Assembly (NCBI RefSeq): GCF_016862315.1
Contig: NZ_BOMS01000110.1
Coordinates: forward strand, 1-64,000
Direction: 5' to 3'
DNA length: 64,000 nt
Source: Actinoplanes palleronii
GTDB lineage: Bacteria; Actinomycetota; Actinomycetes; Mycobacteriales; Micromonosporaceae
The notes under the pieces were generated by a model. That model searched no databases and was not told where the DNA came from. It saw only the letters and a program-made list of their open reading frames with translations. A program made the position numbers and the translations under genes. Below are positions 26,817 through 33,210 of the stretch, piece after piece (within the stretch, counting starts at the first letter, position 1; each line of letters starts with the position of its first letter).

Positions 26817-26941
26817 CGCGGATCCCGGGGCGGCTGGATGTCGTCGGGATACGGCAGGTAGGGGCAGGTGCCCATGCCGCACTGGCAGGGGCGGATCTCC
26901 TCACGCCTCGGCTGTGGCTGCCGGAGTCGTCGCGTCCGCAT
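26813..26941 (-). CDS. Tiny Cys-containing phage protein (42 aa)
   Basis: The first gene of the coupled trio. ATG 26941 has GGGAGG 8 bases upstream. The product is basic at the N-terminus and carries CQCGMGTCPYLPYP, a possible metal knuckle. It is too short for confident family assignment; the strong ribosome site and the 4-base overlap with the next gene support it. Confidence 0.58.
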   Translation of the reverse strand: MRTRRLRQPQPRREEIRPCQCGMGTCPYLPYPDDIQPPRDPR

Positions 26942-27107
26942 CGTCTGTGCCTCCCGTTCGCCTCGGGTGGGGGCGGCGGCCGGTGCGAATTCCAGGGGGA
27001 CAGGACCCGGCCGCCGTTGGCCGGACTTTACGACTCCTCTTGGCGATCGTAAAGAGGAACACGGGATTACGTACCGCATAGTGCGACATTACTTAGCGTC
27101 TGATCTT

Positions 27108-27323
27108 GTGGAGCGTGACGAGATCCGACTGATGGGCACGGCAGAGATTGCCGACCGGCTCGGCGTCACCCCAGCACGCGTCCACCAGATCACCGACAGC
27201 CGGAAGCTGGCCTTCCCGCCACCGCTGGTCCGCCTGCGAATGGGCCAGGTGTGGCTGGCCCAGGACGTCGAGGCGTGGATCACCGAGAACCGGCCGGCAC
27301 TCGCCGAGGACACCGAGAGCTGA
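27108..27323 (+). CDS. AlpA/excisionase-like HTH protein (paralog 2)
   Basis: A 71-residue HTH protein: LMGTAEIADRLGVTPARVHQ, then the wing FPPPLVRLRMGQVWLAQDVEAWITENRP, and the end ALAEDTES. It aligns along its length with the protein at 25961-26242. GTG 27108 is the assumed start; ATG 27132 is an alternative. The two paralogs bracket the minus-strand Cys-rich trio. One is probably the excisionase and the other a regulator, but which is not clear. Confidence 0.72.
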   Translation: MERDEIRLMGTAEIADRLGVTPARVHQITDSRKLAFPPPLVRLRMGQVWLAQDVEAWITENRPALAEDTES

Positions 27324-27329
27324 GACGAA

Positions 27330-27365
27330 AGCAGGGCGGCCACCCGGTGGGGTGACCGCCCTGCT
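27330..27365. terminator. Hairpin terminator
   Basis: AGCAGGGCGG at 27330 pairs with CCGCCCTGCT ending at 27365, with an inner CACC/GGTG extension and one mismatch. It lies between the convergent AlpA-like and HTH genes and can stop both. Confidence 0.75.
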
Positions 27366-27379
27366 TCGTTGCTCGGGAG

Positions 27380-27640
27380 CTACTCGCTCGCCTCGTCGGC
27401 ATCAGGCCGGTGGCCGAGCTTGCGCTGCAGCGTCGTGCGGCTGATGTCCGCGCGCTGACAGATGACCGTGTCCGGCACTCCGAGCTCGCGCGCCTGACGG
27501 ACGGCGGCCCAGCCGGCGTCCTCGGCCTTGCGTGACTCCTCGAACTTCGCGGCGATGGCAGCCAGCGCTGATTCTTGCGCGTCGTCCCCGCGCCACCTTG
27601 GCCTGATCACAGGCCGGACCTTACCAGTCTGGTGCTTCAT
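27380..27640 (-). CDS. Phage HTH DNA-binding protein (86 aa)
   Basis: A basic N-terminus (HQTGKVRPVIRPRWRG), then a helix, then a resolvase/Fis-like HTH: ARELGVPDTVICQRADISRT and TLQRKLGHRP. ATG 27640 has GGGGAGG about 10 bases upstream. It is divergent from the membrane-protein operon at 27750, and a 28-bp palindrome lies in the gap, so it is a candidate repressor of that operon. Confidence 0.72.
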   Translation of the reverse strand: MKHQTGKVRPVIRPRWRGDDAQESALAAIAAKFEESRKAEDAGWAAVRQARELGVPDTVICQRADISRTTLQRKLGHRPDADEASE

Positions 27641-27697
27641 TTGGTGCAGCCTCCCCTTGTTTCCGCGCTCCGGGTGGGGTTATGGTGACCCAGATGG

Positions 27698-27725
27698 TGC
27701 ATCATATCAAGCACCGTTTGATGCA
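27698..27725. promoter_or_regulatory. Palindromic operator in divergent gap
   Basis: TGCATCA (27698-27704) is inverted as TGATGCA (27719-27725), with further TCAA/TTGA symmetry inside. It lies 25 bases before the ATG of the 27750 gene and 57 bases from the start of the HTH gene. It is a likely binding site for the adjacent HTH protein. Confidence 0.55.
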
Positions 27726-27749
27726 ATAACTTCTCGCCATGGAGTCCAG

Positions 27750-28109
27750 ATGGCATCTGACCTGCTGATCATGGCCGCCCTGCTCGTCGGCGGCTCGGCC
27801 CTCGGTGCCGCCGGCTGGCGCATGGAGAGAGCCGCCCGCGCCGCCCACGAACCTCTCGACCCGGAAGGACCGGCCATGCCGCTGCAGCGCTACCGCCTGC
27901 GGATCTATGACGGGCAGTACGAGGTGCTGCACGAGAACAACTTCGTCGTCGACGTCGACCTGGACTCGCCGATGCGCAACGGCATCCTCGACCGGCAGCT
28001 GACCTCGCTGGTCCAGCTCGCGCAGATCGCGAACGAGCCGATGGACCGCCCGGTCATGAAGGTCTGCGACTACGCGACCGGCAAGCCGCTGCTGGACTGG
28101 GTGGCCTGA
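27750..28109 (+). CDS. Membrane-anchored phage protein, unknown (119 aa)
   Basis: An N-terminal membrane helix (LLIMAALLVGGSALGAAGWRM) is followed by a soluble domain (RYRLRIYDGQYEVLHENNFVVDV, then LTSLVQLAQIANEPMDRPVM). GGAG 5 bases before ATG 27750 supports the start. First gene of a four-gene operon with TGATG/ATGA junctions. No family recognised. Confidence 0.68.
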   Translation: MASDLLIMAALLVGGSALGAAGWRMERAARAAHEPLDPEGPAMPLQRYRLRIYDGQYEVLHENNFVVDVDLDSPMRNGILDRQLTSLVQLAQIANEPMDRPVMKVCDYATGKPLLDWVA

Positions 28110-28630
28110 TGCAGCACCACATGTCCCCCACCGCCGTGGCGATCCTGTTCCTGCTCGCCCTGGTCGTCGACTGGATGAGCGTCGGCCCGAACAGCATCCG
28201 CGACCGGGTGGCGTTCTTCTTCGCGCTCGCCGCGGTCCGGGAGGGCTTCAACGGCTCGCCACTCGACCGGTGGACGGTCGGCTTCCTCGGCGGCATCATC
28301 CAGCAGTTGCTCGACGCCACGAAGGGCGCGTACATCGCGGGTGCGATCGTCAGCACCGTCATCGGTGCCGCTGTGGGCATCCTGTGGATATACACGGTCG
28401 GCTGCGTCCTGCCCGTGAAGGCCGGAAAGAAGTTGGGCCGATTCGCGACCCTGTCCTTTCCGCAGTCGCCGCTCTACCGGCTGAACGTGCAGATGTGGGT
28501 GATCGCCTTTCTCCTCGGAATGCTTTCCGATCTGCCGCACGGCGCGATCGGCAGCATGACCGCATCGTCTATCGACCTGGTCACGTCGGTCGTCGCGCCT
28601 TTGCCCGCCTACCTGTTCGGGAGTGCCTGA
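28109..28630 (+). CDS. Multi-pass phage membrane protein, unknown (173 aa)
   Basis: About five membrane segments, for example AVAILFLLALVVDWMSV, YIAGAIVSTVIGAAVGILWI and MWVIAFLLGMLSDLP. ATG 28109 overlaps the preceding stop as TGATG. The operon around it is not part of the assembly or lysis genes, so a role in host membrane change, such as exclusion of other phages, is conceivable but unproven. Confidence 0.68.
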   Translation: MQHHMSPTAVAILFLLALVVDWMSVGPNSIRDRVAFFFALAAVREGFNGSPLDRWTVGFLGGIIQQLLDATKGAYIAGAIVSTVIGAAVGILWIYTVGCVLPVKAGKKLGRFATLSFPQSPLYRLNVQMWVIAFLLGMLSDLPHGAIGSMTASSIDLVTSVVAPLPAYLFGSA

Positions 28631-29178
28631 TGCTGCTCGCCGCGAGTGCCGAACCGAACCGGGGCTGGGGCGGCCCGATCGCCCTGGCCGTCGCCTACTT
28701 GCTGTTCCGGGTGATCCAGCGGGTGGCCTGGCGCTTCGGCTTCGACAAGATCAAAAACCCCTCCCCTACCCCGGAGCTCCCTACGGCCGAGCGCGTGAAA
28801 GTCCAGTCCACGGTCGGTGTCACTGAGGCTGAACCCGATGAACCCACCGAGCCGGCTAGGGACTGGTGGGGCGAGGCCCGGGAGGTCGGTGGCCACTGGT
28901 ACCGAGTCTTCCGCACCAGTGACCGGAAGCTACCGGAGGCGCACGAAGAGCCCGAGGGTGACTCGGAGATCGACCTCCCGCTCGACGACGACGAGCCGGA
29001 ACCGGAGGCAGTCGAGGAGCGGCAGGAGACGCTGGAGGAATACATCGCTCGCGCCCGCCGGATCGGCGCGCCTTACAACCGAATCGTCGCCGTGGCCGTC
29101 GACCACTACGGCATATCGGAATCAACAGCCAAAAGACGGATCCGCATCTACGACGAGTCTCGGAAGGATTCGAGATGA
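28630..29178 (+). CDS. Membrane protein with C-terminal HTH-like segment (182 aa)
   Basis: One membrane helix near residues 12-32 (GWGGPIALAVAYLLFRVIQR), a long acidic linker (PEGDSEIDLPLDDDEPEPEA), and a C-terminal helical DNA-binding-like part (YNRIVAVAVDHYGISESTAKRR). A membrane-tethered protein with a possible DNA- or peptide-binding end is unusual. ATG 28630 is coupled to the preceding stop (TGATG). No family recognised. Confidence 0.66.
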   Translation: MLLAASAEPNRGWGGPIALAVAYLLFRVIQRVAWRFGFDKIKNPSPTPELPTAERVKVQSTVGVTEAEPDEPTEPARDWWGEAREVGGHWYRVFRTSDRKLPEAHEEPEGDSEIDLPLDDDEPEPEAVEERQETLEEYIARARRIGAPYNRIVAVAVDHYGISESTAKRRIRIYDESRKDSR

Positions 29179-29390
29179 GCAGCAAGAAGGACCGCGCGAA
29201 ATGCCACGGCGCACCCGAGAACTTCGAGGCCGACTGTGGCCAGGCCGGGCCTCACGGCTGGCACGTGATCGCGGACCCCGAGGGCCCGCCCCCGTACGGC
29301 ACGAGGCGGCCCGACTCTGAGGACTGCTGGCACGACCGCAAGAACGACGACGGTGACCAGTGCTTCGACTGCGGCAAACGGCTCGACTGA
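29175..29390 (+). CDS. Small Cys-rich phage protein (71 aa)
   Basis: ATG 29175 overlaps the upstream stop as ATGA. Cysteines occur as CHGAPENFEADCGQ and, at the C-terminus, DQCFDCGKRLD, so a zinc ribbon is plausible. It ends the four-gene operon and is followed by a terminator. Function unknown. Confidence 0.66.
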   Translation: MSSKKDRAKCHGAPENFEADCGQAGPHGWHVIADPEGPPPYGTRRPDSEDCWHDRKNDDGDQCFDCGKRLD

Positions 29391-29446
29391 TCCACCTGCC
29401 AGGCGTCGCCCGTTCATCCCGAGATCAACGCCGATCATCCACAGTG

Positions 29447-29478
29447 GGAGCCCGCCGCTCGACAGCGCGGCGGGCTCC
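29447..29478 (+). terminator. Intrinsic-type hairpin after membrane operon
   Basis: A perfect 12-bp stem, GGAGCCCGCCGC (29447-29458) with GCGGCGGGCTCC (29467-29478), and an 8-base loop. No strong T-run. It lies between the operon end and the next gene. Confidence 0.7.
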
Positions 29479-29495
29479 GCTCATTCTCGGGAGCC

Positions 29496-29888
29496 ATGAG
29501 CCAGCCGGCGCCCGAGAGCGTCCCCGCCGAACCCAAGCCGAGCACCGCCAGCAGCAACCGCTGGGCGATCGGCATCGTTGTCGCCGTGGTCCTGGTCGTC
29601 GGCGTGTGCGTGGCGCGGATGAACAGCAACAGCAAGCCGTCCGCGGCGGACGAGCAGCGTGATGCCCAGCGGGTGTGCGAGGGGCAGTTCGTGCCGGCCC
29701 GGCTGAAGGCGCCGGCCACGGCAAAGTTCTCCGGGGTGTCGGTGTACGAGGCGGGCGGCGCGTACCGGGTGACCGGGTCGGTCGACAGCCAGAACGGCTT
29801 CGGCGCGCTGGTCCGGTCGGCATTCAGCTGCACGGTCCACGCGTCAGGCGACCGATGGGTGCTCGACCGGGCCGAGGTCACCGGCTGA
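29496..29888 (+). CDS. Membrane-anchored exported phage protein (130 aa)
   Basis: A cytoplasmic N-tail, one membrane helix (WAIGIVVAVVLVVGVCVA) and an external domain with two cysteines: VCEGQFVPARLKAPATAKFS and VRSAFSCTV. Proteins with this C-x(n)-RLKAPATAKF pattern are common in prophages and actinobacterial genomes; the function is not established. ATG 29496 has GGGAG two bases upstream, which is close. Confidence 0.68.
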   Translation: MSQPAPESVPAEPKPSTASSNRWAIGIVVAVVLVVGVCVARMNSNSKPSAADEQRDAQRVCEGQFVPARLKAPATAKFSGVSVYEAGGAYRVTGSVDSQNGFGALVRSAFSCTVHASGDRWVLDRAEVTG

Positions 29889-29903
29889 CCCCGGACAGCA
29901 AGA

Positions 29904-29943
29904 AGCGCCCCCGCCCGGCTCCGAAGAGCTGGACGGGGGCGCT
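29904..29943. terminator. Bidirectional hairpin terminator at end of phage late operon
   Basis: AGCGCCCCCG (29904-29913) pairs with CGGGGGCGCT (29934-29943) around a loop that can itself pair. It lies between the plus-strand gene ending at 29888 and the last minus-strand lysis gene at 29963, so it marks the end of the late transcript. Confidence 0.78.
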
Positions 29944-29962
29944 GTCGTATGGCGCAGGGCCG

Positions 29963-30319
29963 CTAGAGCGACGCCTTGGCGGTGAAGGTACGCTGCGCGG
30001 CGCCGGCCGCGCCGGTCGGCTTCCAGAGGCCGAAGTGCACGACGACGGCGATGGCGAAGTTGACCGCGATGCTGATCGCGACCGGCACGAACGCGAAGTC
30101 GACGGCGGTGTTGGCCGCCTGCAGCCACGCCTCGAGGAAGCTCTTGACCGCCGCGGCGGTGAGCAGCAGCACGGCCTTGACACCGGGGCTGGTGGTGCGG
30201 GTGGTAACGAGTCCGACCAGCAGCGGCAGCAGGACGGTGACAGCGAGGCTGAGCAGGCCGCTGATGCTGCTGGGGTCGAACCCGTAGACGGGAAGGGCCG
30301 GGATGTCGGCGTCGGTCAT
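29963..30319 (-). CDS. Three-helix membrane protein, holin candidate
   Basis: A 118-residue protein with three hydrophobic segments: ISGLLSLAVTVLLPLLVGLV, GVKAVLLLTAAAVKSFLEAW and VPVAISIAVNFAIAVVVHFG. AGGAG lies 5 bases before ATG 30319. Its size, helices and location at the end of the lysis module suggest a holin or antiholin. It is the last gene of the minus-strand late block. Confidence 0.6.
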   Translation of the reverse strand: MTDADIPALPVYGFDPSSISGLLSLAVTVLLPLLVGLVTTRTTSPGVKAVLLLTAAAVKSFLEAWLQAANTAVDFAFVPVAISIAVNFAIAVVVHFGLWKPTGAAGAAQRTFTAKASL

Positions 30320-30332
30320 GACAACTCCTGTC

Positions 30333-30346
30333 AGAACAGATGTTCT
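30333..30346. promoter_or_regulatory. Second GAAC-N4-GTTC operator
   Basis: AGAACAGATGTTCT has the same AGAAC-N4-GTTCT layout as the site at 25933. It lies between the divergent starts of the holin-like gene (30319, minus) and a small RHH-like gene (30356, plus), close enough to both to block transcription. The phage repressor or host LexA is the likely binder. Confidence 0.5.
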
Positions 30347-30355
30347 ACTGAGGGG

Positions 30356-30550
30356 ATGGACGAGCAGGAGGACGGCGTGCTGGATCCGGCCGCCGCGGCA
30401 TGGGTTCAGGACCTGGCCGACCGGCATTACGAGGGGAACTTCGGCCGGGCTGCGGCCGCAATTCTGGAAGCGGCCTACGCGGCCGAGCTGGCGCCCGACG
30501 ACCCGTGGGCGTACCTGGCCGCGCGGCAGCACGGACGCGGCGTCAGGTGA
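30356..30550 (+). CDS. Small RHH-like protein encoded against the lysis genes
   Basis: A 64-residue acidic protein: VLDPAAAAWVQDLADRHYEG then NFGRAAAAILEAAYAAELAP. The pattern of a short strand, a helix and an NF.RAA.AIL helix resembles ribbon-helix-helix DNA-binding proteins, without certainty. GAGGGG touches the ATG, so spacing is poor and a leaderless message is possible. It is the only plus-strand gene inside the minus-strand late block and overlaps the end of the gene at 30543 by 8 bases. Confidence 0.5.
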   Translation: MDEQEDGVLDPAAAAWVQDLADRHYEGNFGRAAAAILEAAYAAELAPDDPWAYLAARQHGRGVR

Positions 30551-30824
30551 TCAGGCCGTCCGGCCAGGCCGGAGGCGGCGGCGGGCTGCCGTCGTTGATG
30601 TGGCGTCGCAGCTGGCCGATGTAGTCGTCCTGGATCCGTCGGTGGCGCCGCAGCTCGGCGTTCTCCTGGCGCAGCGCGACGATGTCTTCCTGGCGCTCGT
30701 TGAGCAGCTGCTGGCCGGAGTCGGTCCGCAGCTTCCGGTTGCTCGCCCGGTAGGTCATGTATGCCGCACCAAGGACGCCCAGCAGGGTCAGGATCGGCCC
30801 GAGCCGGTCTAGGAGCGGGTCCAC
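30543..30824 (-). CDS. Lysis-module membrane/coiled-coil protein (93 aa)
   Basis: One N-terminal membrane helix (LGPILTLLGVLGAAYMTYRA) and a long coiled coil (LLNERQEDIVALRQENAELR), then a Pro-rich tail. GTG 30824 has GGAGGTGG upstream and overlaps the previous gene. Such proteins accompany endolysins in actinophages (holin- or spanin-like, resembling DUF2746 proteins). The exact lysis role is inference. Confidence 0.65.
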   Translation of the reverse strand: MDPLLDRLGPILTLLGVLGAAYMTYRASNRKLRTDSGQQLLNERQEDIVALRQENAELRRHRRIQDDYIGQLRRHINDGSPPPPPAWPDGLIT

Positions 30825-31243
30825 GCCCACCTCCGTCCTGCCTCCCGCGGCGGTGCGGCCGGGATGCCCCCGGCAATCAGGTAGACGAAGCAGGCGAACG
30901 CCAGCCAAATCACGGTGTTGATCCAGCCGCGCTCGACCGCGCCGGCCAGCCAGCCGAACATGCTGAGCAGGCCCCAGCCGACCTTGAGGCCGACGGCGAA
31001 CATGAACGCCGTGGTGTCGTGGATGCGGAAGGCGTACCAGAGGCAGATCACGCCGACCGCGCCCCAGCAGGCCGCCCACACGCCGAGCGGCATGATCTCC
31101 GCCATCCAGGCGTAGAACGGCACCAGCGGCGTCGGGGTGCTGACCAGGCCGACGCAGTAGACGACGTCGAGCAGGAAGAAGAAAAGCAGCGCGGCGCCGC
31201 GGCGGCCGATCCGGGAGGCGAGTCGTCCGGCCGCGGTGGTCAC
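30809..31243 (-). CDS. Four-helix membrane protein, holin candidate
   Basis: A 144-residue protein with four membrane segments: ALLFFFLLDVVYCVGLV, GVWAACWGAVGVICLWYAF, FMFAVGLKVGWGLLSMFGWL and TVIWLAFACFVYLIAGG. GTG 31243 overlaps the endolysin stop as GTGA. Position directly after the endolysin supports a holin role. Confidence 0.68.
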   Translation of the reverse strand: MTTAAGRLASRIGRRGAALLFFFLLDVVYCVGLVSTPTPLVPFYAWMAEIMPLGVWAACWGAVGVICLWYAFRIHDTTAFMFAVGLKVGWGLLSMFGWLAGAVERGWINTVIWLAFACFVYLIAGGIPAAPPREAGRRWAWTRS

Positions 31244-32064
31244 GATGCGAGCCGGTCGGCCAGCTCCTGAGCGACCTGCCGCGCCAGGTCCGCCGGGATC
31301 GCCGCGGCGATCAGCTCCGGGGTCAGGCCGGCGAGGACGGCGGCCGCGACCGCGGACTCGTCGACGTCGACACCGGTGATCGCGGCGAGCAGCTGCGCCT
31401 GACGCAGGCCCGCTCGGTACTCGATGCTGCGCATGTCGCCGCCGACCCGGCGCATGGCCCCGGGCTTGGCGTTCGGGTTGGCGTCCAGCTCCTCGTGGTC
31501 CCAGACCGCAGCCGGGACCTGACCGAGCAGCGTCAGCGCGCGGTCAAGCTTGGCTTCCTGTGCAGCGTTCATCTCGTCCTCCTGTACGCCCCACGGGCGG
31601 GTATCGGCCTCAGTGCTGGTCAGGTATCGCGCGCTGAAATGCGCGTGGTCGAAGTGCTGCGACGGTCCGGAGTAATCGCGCCAGACCCAACCGTCCGACC
31701 GGGAGCAGATGCGGCCGCGCCAGATGACGTTCTGCAGCCGGCCGACGAGAGTCGGGCTGGCCCACTCGATGCGCTCACGGTCGACGATCGCGTTGACCTT
31801 GCGGTCGAACCAGGCGCCCGGCTGGCCGCCCTTGCCGTCCGGCCACGGACCGGTGCTGTCGATGTCGACCGCGTGGATCTCGTCGACGTTGTCCGCGTCG
31901 GTGTACGGGGTGCGACCGCCCTCGTCCGGGTTGTGGTCGGAGATCGACGCGGCGTGCGAGGTGTCGCCGATCCAGCCGTCCGCGCCCTTGTCCCGGCGCG
32001 GCGCGGCCGCGTTGAACTCTGCCCGCAGCGTGACCAGGCATGGCACCAGGAACGGCGCGTTCAT
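31240..32064 (-). CDS. Endolysin, M15-type zinc peptidase-like
   Basis: A 274-residue protein. The N-terminal 150 residues carry ordered metal-ligand motifs of M15/VanY-type D,D- or L,D-peptidases: His44 (ISDHNPD), Asp67 (IHAVDID) and His142 (HFDHAHFS). The C-terminal part is helical (AGLRQAQLLAAITGVDVDES, TPELIAAAIPADLARQVAQE) and may bind cell wall or oligomerise. ATG 32064 has GAGGAGGG upstream. It should cleave peptidoglycan cross-links at the end of infection. No separate lipid-cleaving LysB was seen. Confidence 0.78.
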   Translation of the reverse strand: MNAPFLVPCLVTLRAEFNAAAPRRDKGADGWIGDTSHAASISDHNPDEGGRTPYTDADNVDEIHAVDIDSTGPWPDGKGGQPGAWFDRKVNAIVDRERIEWASPTLVGRLQNVIWRGRICSRSDGWVWRDYSGPSQHFDHAHFSARYLTSTEADTRPWGVQEDEMNAAQEAKLDRALTLLGQVPAAVWDHEELDANPNAKPGAMRRVGGDMRSIEYRAGLRQAQLLAAITGVDVDESAVAAAVLAGLTPELIAAAIPADLARQVAQELADRLAS

Positions 32065-32357
32065 CAGCCCTCCTCGACCGTTGCGACCGGCTGGTACTGG
32101 TGACGAAACGTCGTGTCGTCGAGCAGGCCGCAGACGCCGACCGGGGCGACAATCAGCCAGCTGCCGGTTGGCACGATCCAGTCCGTGTCCGACCACTCGC
32201 CGACCTCGTGCAGGGTCAGCGAGGTGCCACCAACAGCGACCAGGGTCCAGGTGGAGGTGAGGACCATGGCCTGCGCGGCGGCGAGCAGGTCGTCGGCGGA
32301 GTCCTGCGTGCCGAGGTACTGCAGGCCGACGTATCGGGGAACTATGGGTAGCTGCAT
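32064..32357 (-). CDS. Phage structural-region protein, unknown (97 aa)
   Basis: TGATG junctions on both sides tie it to the tail-fibre-like gene upstream and the endolysin downstream. The sequence is rich in beta strands (TLVAVGGTSLTLHEVGEWSD, TGSWLIVAPVGVCGLL). No family recognised. Confidence 0.65.
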   Translation of the reverse strand: MQLPIVPRYVGLQYLGTQDSADDLLAAAQAMVLTSTWTLVAVGGTSLTLHEVGEWSDTDWIVPTGSWLIVAPVGVCGLLDDTTFRHQYQPVATVEEG

Positions 32358-32920
32358 CAGAACCCCTGCCAGATGGCCGTCAGCGACGAGCTGACGGGCG
32401 TGGTCGAGATGGCGGTACCGATGGTGCCGGTGCTGGCGAACTGCTGGCCAAGCAGTTCGATGTAGTCGGTGGCCAGGGTCGCTTGGACGAGGGTGACGGC
32501 GCTGGAAACGCCGACGAAACCAGTCGCGCTCGCCAGCACCTGGCCGCCCCAGCCGCCCGGGATCACGGTGCCGTTCTTGGCGACGAGGGCACGGACGTAC
32601 GTGGTCGCGCCGTTGGACGCGGGGACGTAGATGCCGGAGATCTGCCACCAGCCGAGCCGTTTGCCGATCACGACCCGGCTGGTGTTGGTGGACTCGTCGT
32701 GGCAGGCCAGGTTGTCGATGACCTCGCTGCCGGACCCGAACGTAATCGGGGTGTTCGTGGCCGTGGTCCAGCCGGTCTGGGCGGTCTGCTGGACGAGGAA
32801 GACCTTCGGGATCGTCCAGGCCGCGTCGACGTCGGCGGCAAGGTTGCCAACGTCCAGCGGTACGTTCGGCGCGGCACTCAGTGCGGGGTACCGAAATGCC
32901 ATGTTGGTGGTGGTAGGCAT
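32357..32920 (-). CDS. Minor tail / fibre-like protein
   Basis: A 187-residue protein. The N-terminus MAFRYPALSAAPNVPLDVGN is typical of small actinophage tail-tip proteins. The C-terminal part is beta-rich (GWWQISGIYVPASNGATTYV, VIPGGWGGQV), like the C1q/TNF-type heads seen on such fibres. It probably contributes to the tail tip and host contact. Confidence 0.68.
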   Translation of the reverse strand: MPTTTNMAFRYPALSAAPNVPLDVGNLAADVDAAWTIPKVFLVQQTAQTGWTTATNTPITFGSGSEVIDNLACHDESTNTSRVVIGKRLGWWQISGIYVPASNGATTYVRALVAKNGTVIPGGWGGQVLASATGFVGVSSAVTLVQATLATDYIELLGQQFASTGTIGTAISTTPVSSSLTAIWQGF

Positions 32921-32927
32921 GGGACTC

Positions 32928-33209
32928 CTAGCTGGGTGGGGTGCCGATGATGCGGCCGAGGATCAGCAGCCCGCCGGGCGGCTGGTAGAGCACCGCGACG
33001 GTGTGACCGGCGGTCGGGGTGTAGCTGGCCAGGTAGGCGGCCTGGATGGCGGTGCCGCGCCAGGTGACGGTCGTCAGGGCGTTGCCGTCGGCGGCCGCGC
33101 CGGCGCTGACGCTGGCAACCACGGCGGGCTCCACCCAGGCAGACGGTGCGCCCTGCGGTGGTTTGCCGCGCAGGATCTCGGTGGCCAGCTTCGAGGCGTT
33201 GACGGTCAC
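32928..33209 (-). CDS. Small minor tail protein (93 aa)
   Basis: A beta-rich protein (TTVTWRGTAIQAAYLASYTP, HTVAVLYQPPGGLLILGRI) with OB-fold-like spacing. GTG 33209 has GGAGAG upstream. It lies between two tail genes. A tail-tip or hub role is inferred from position. Confidence 0.62.
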   Translation of the reverse strand: MTVNASKLATEILRGKPPQGAPSAWVEPAVVASVSAGAAADGNALTTVTWRGTAIQAAYLASYTPTAGHTVAVLYQPPGGLLILGRIIGTPPS

Positions 33210-33210
33210 G

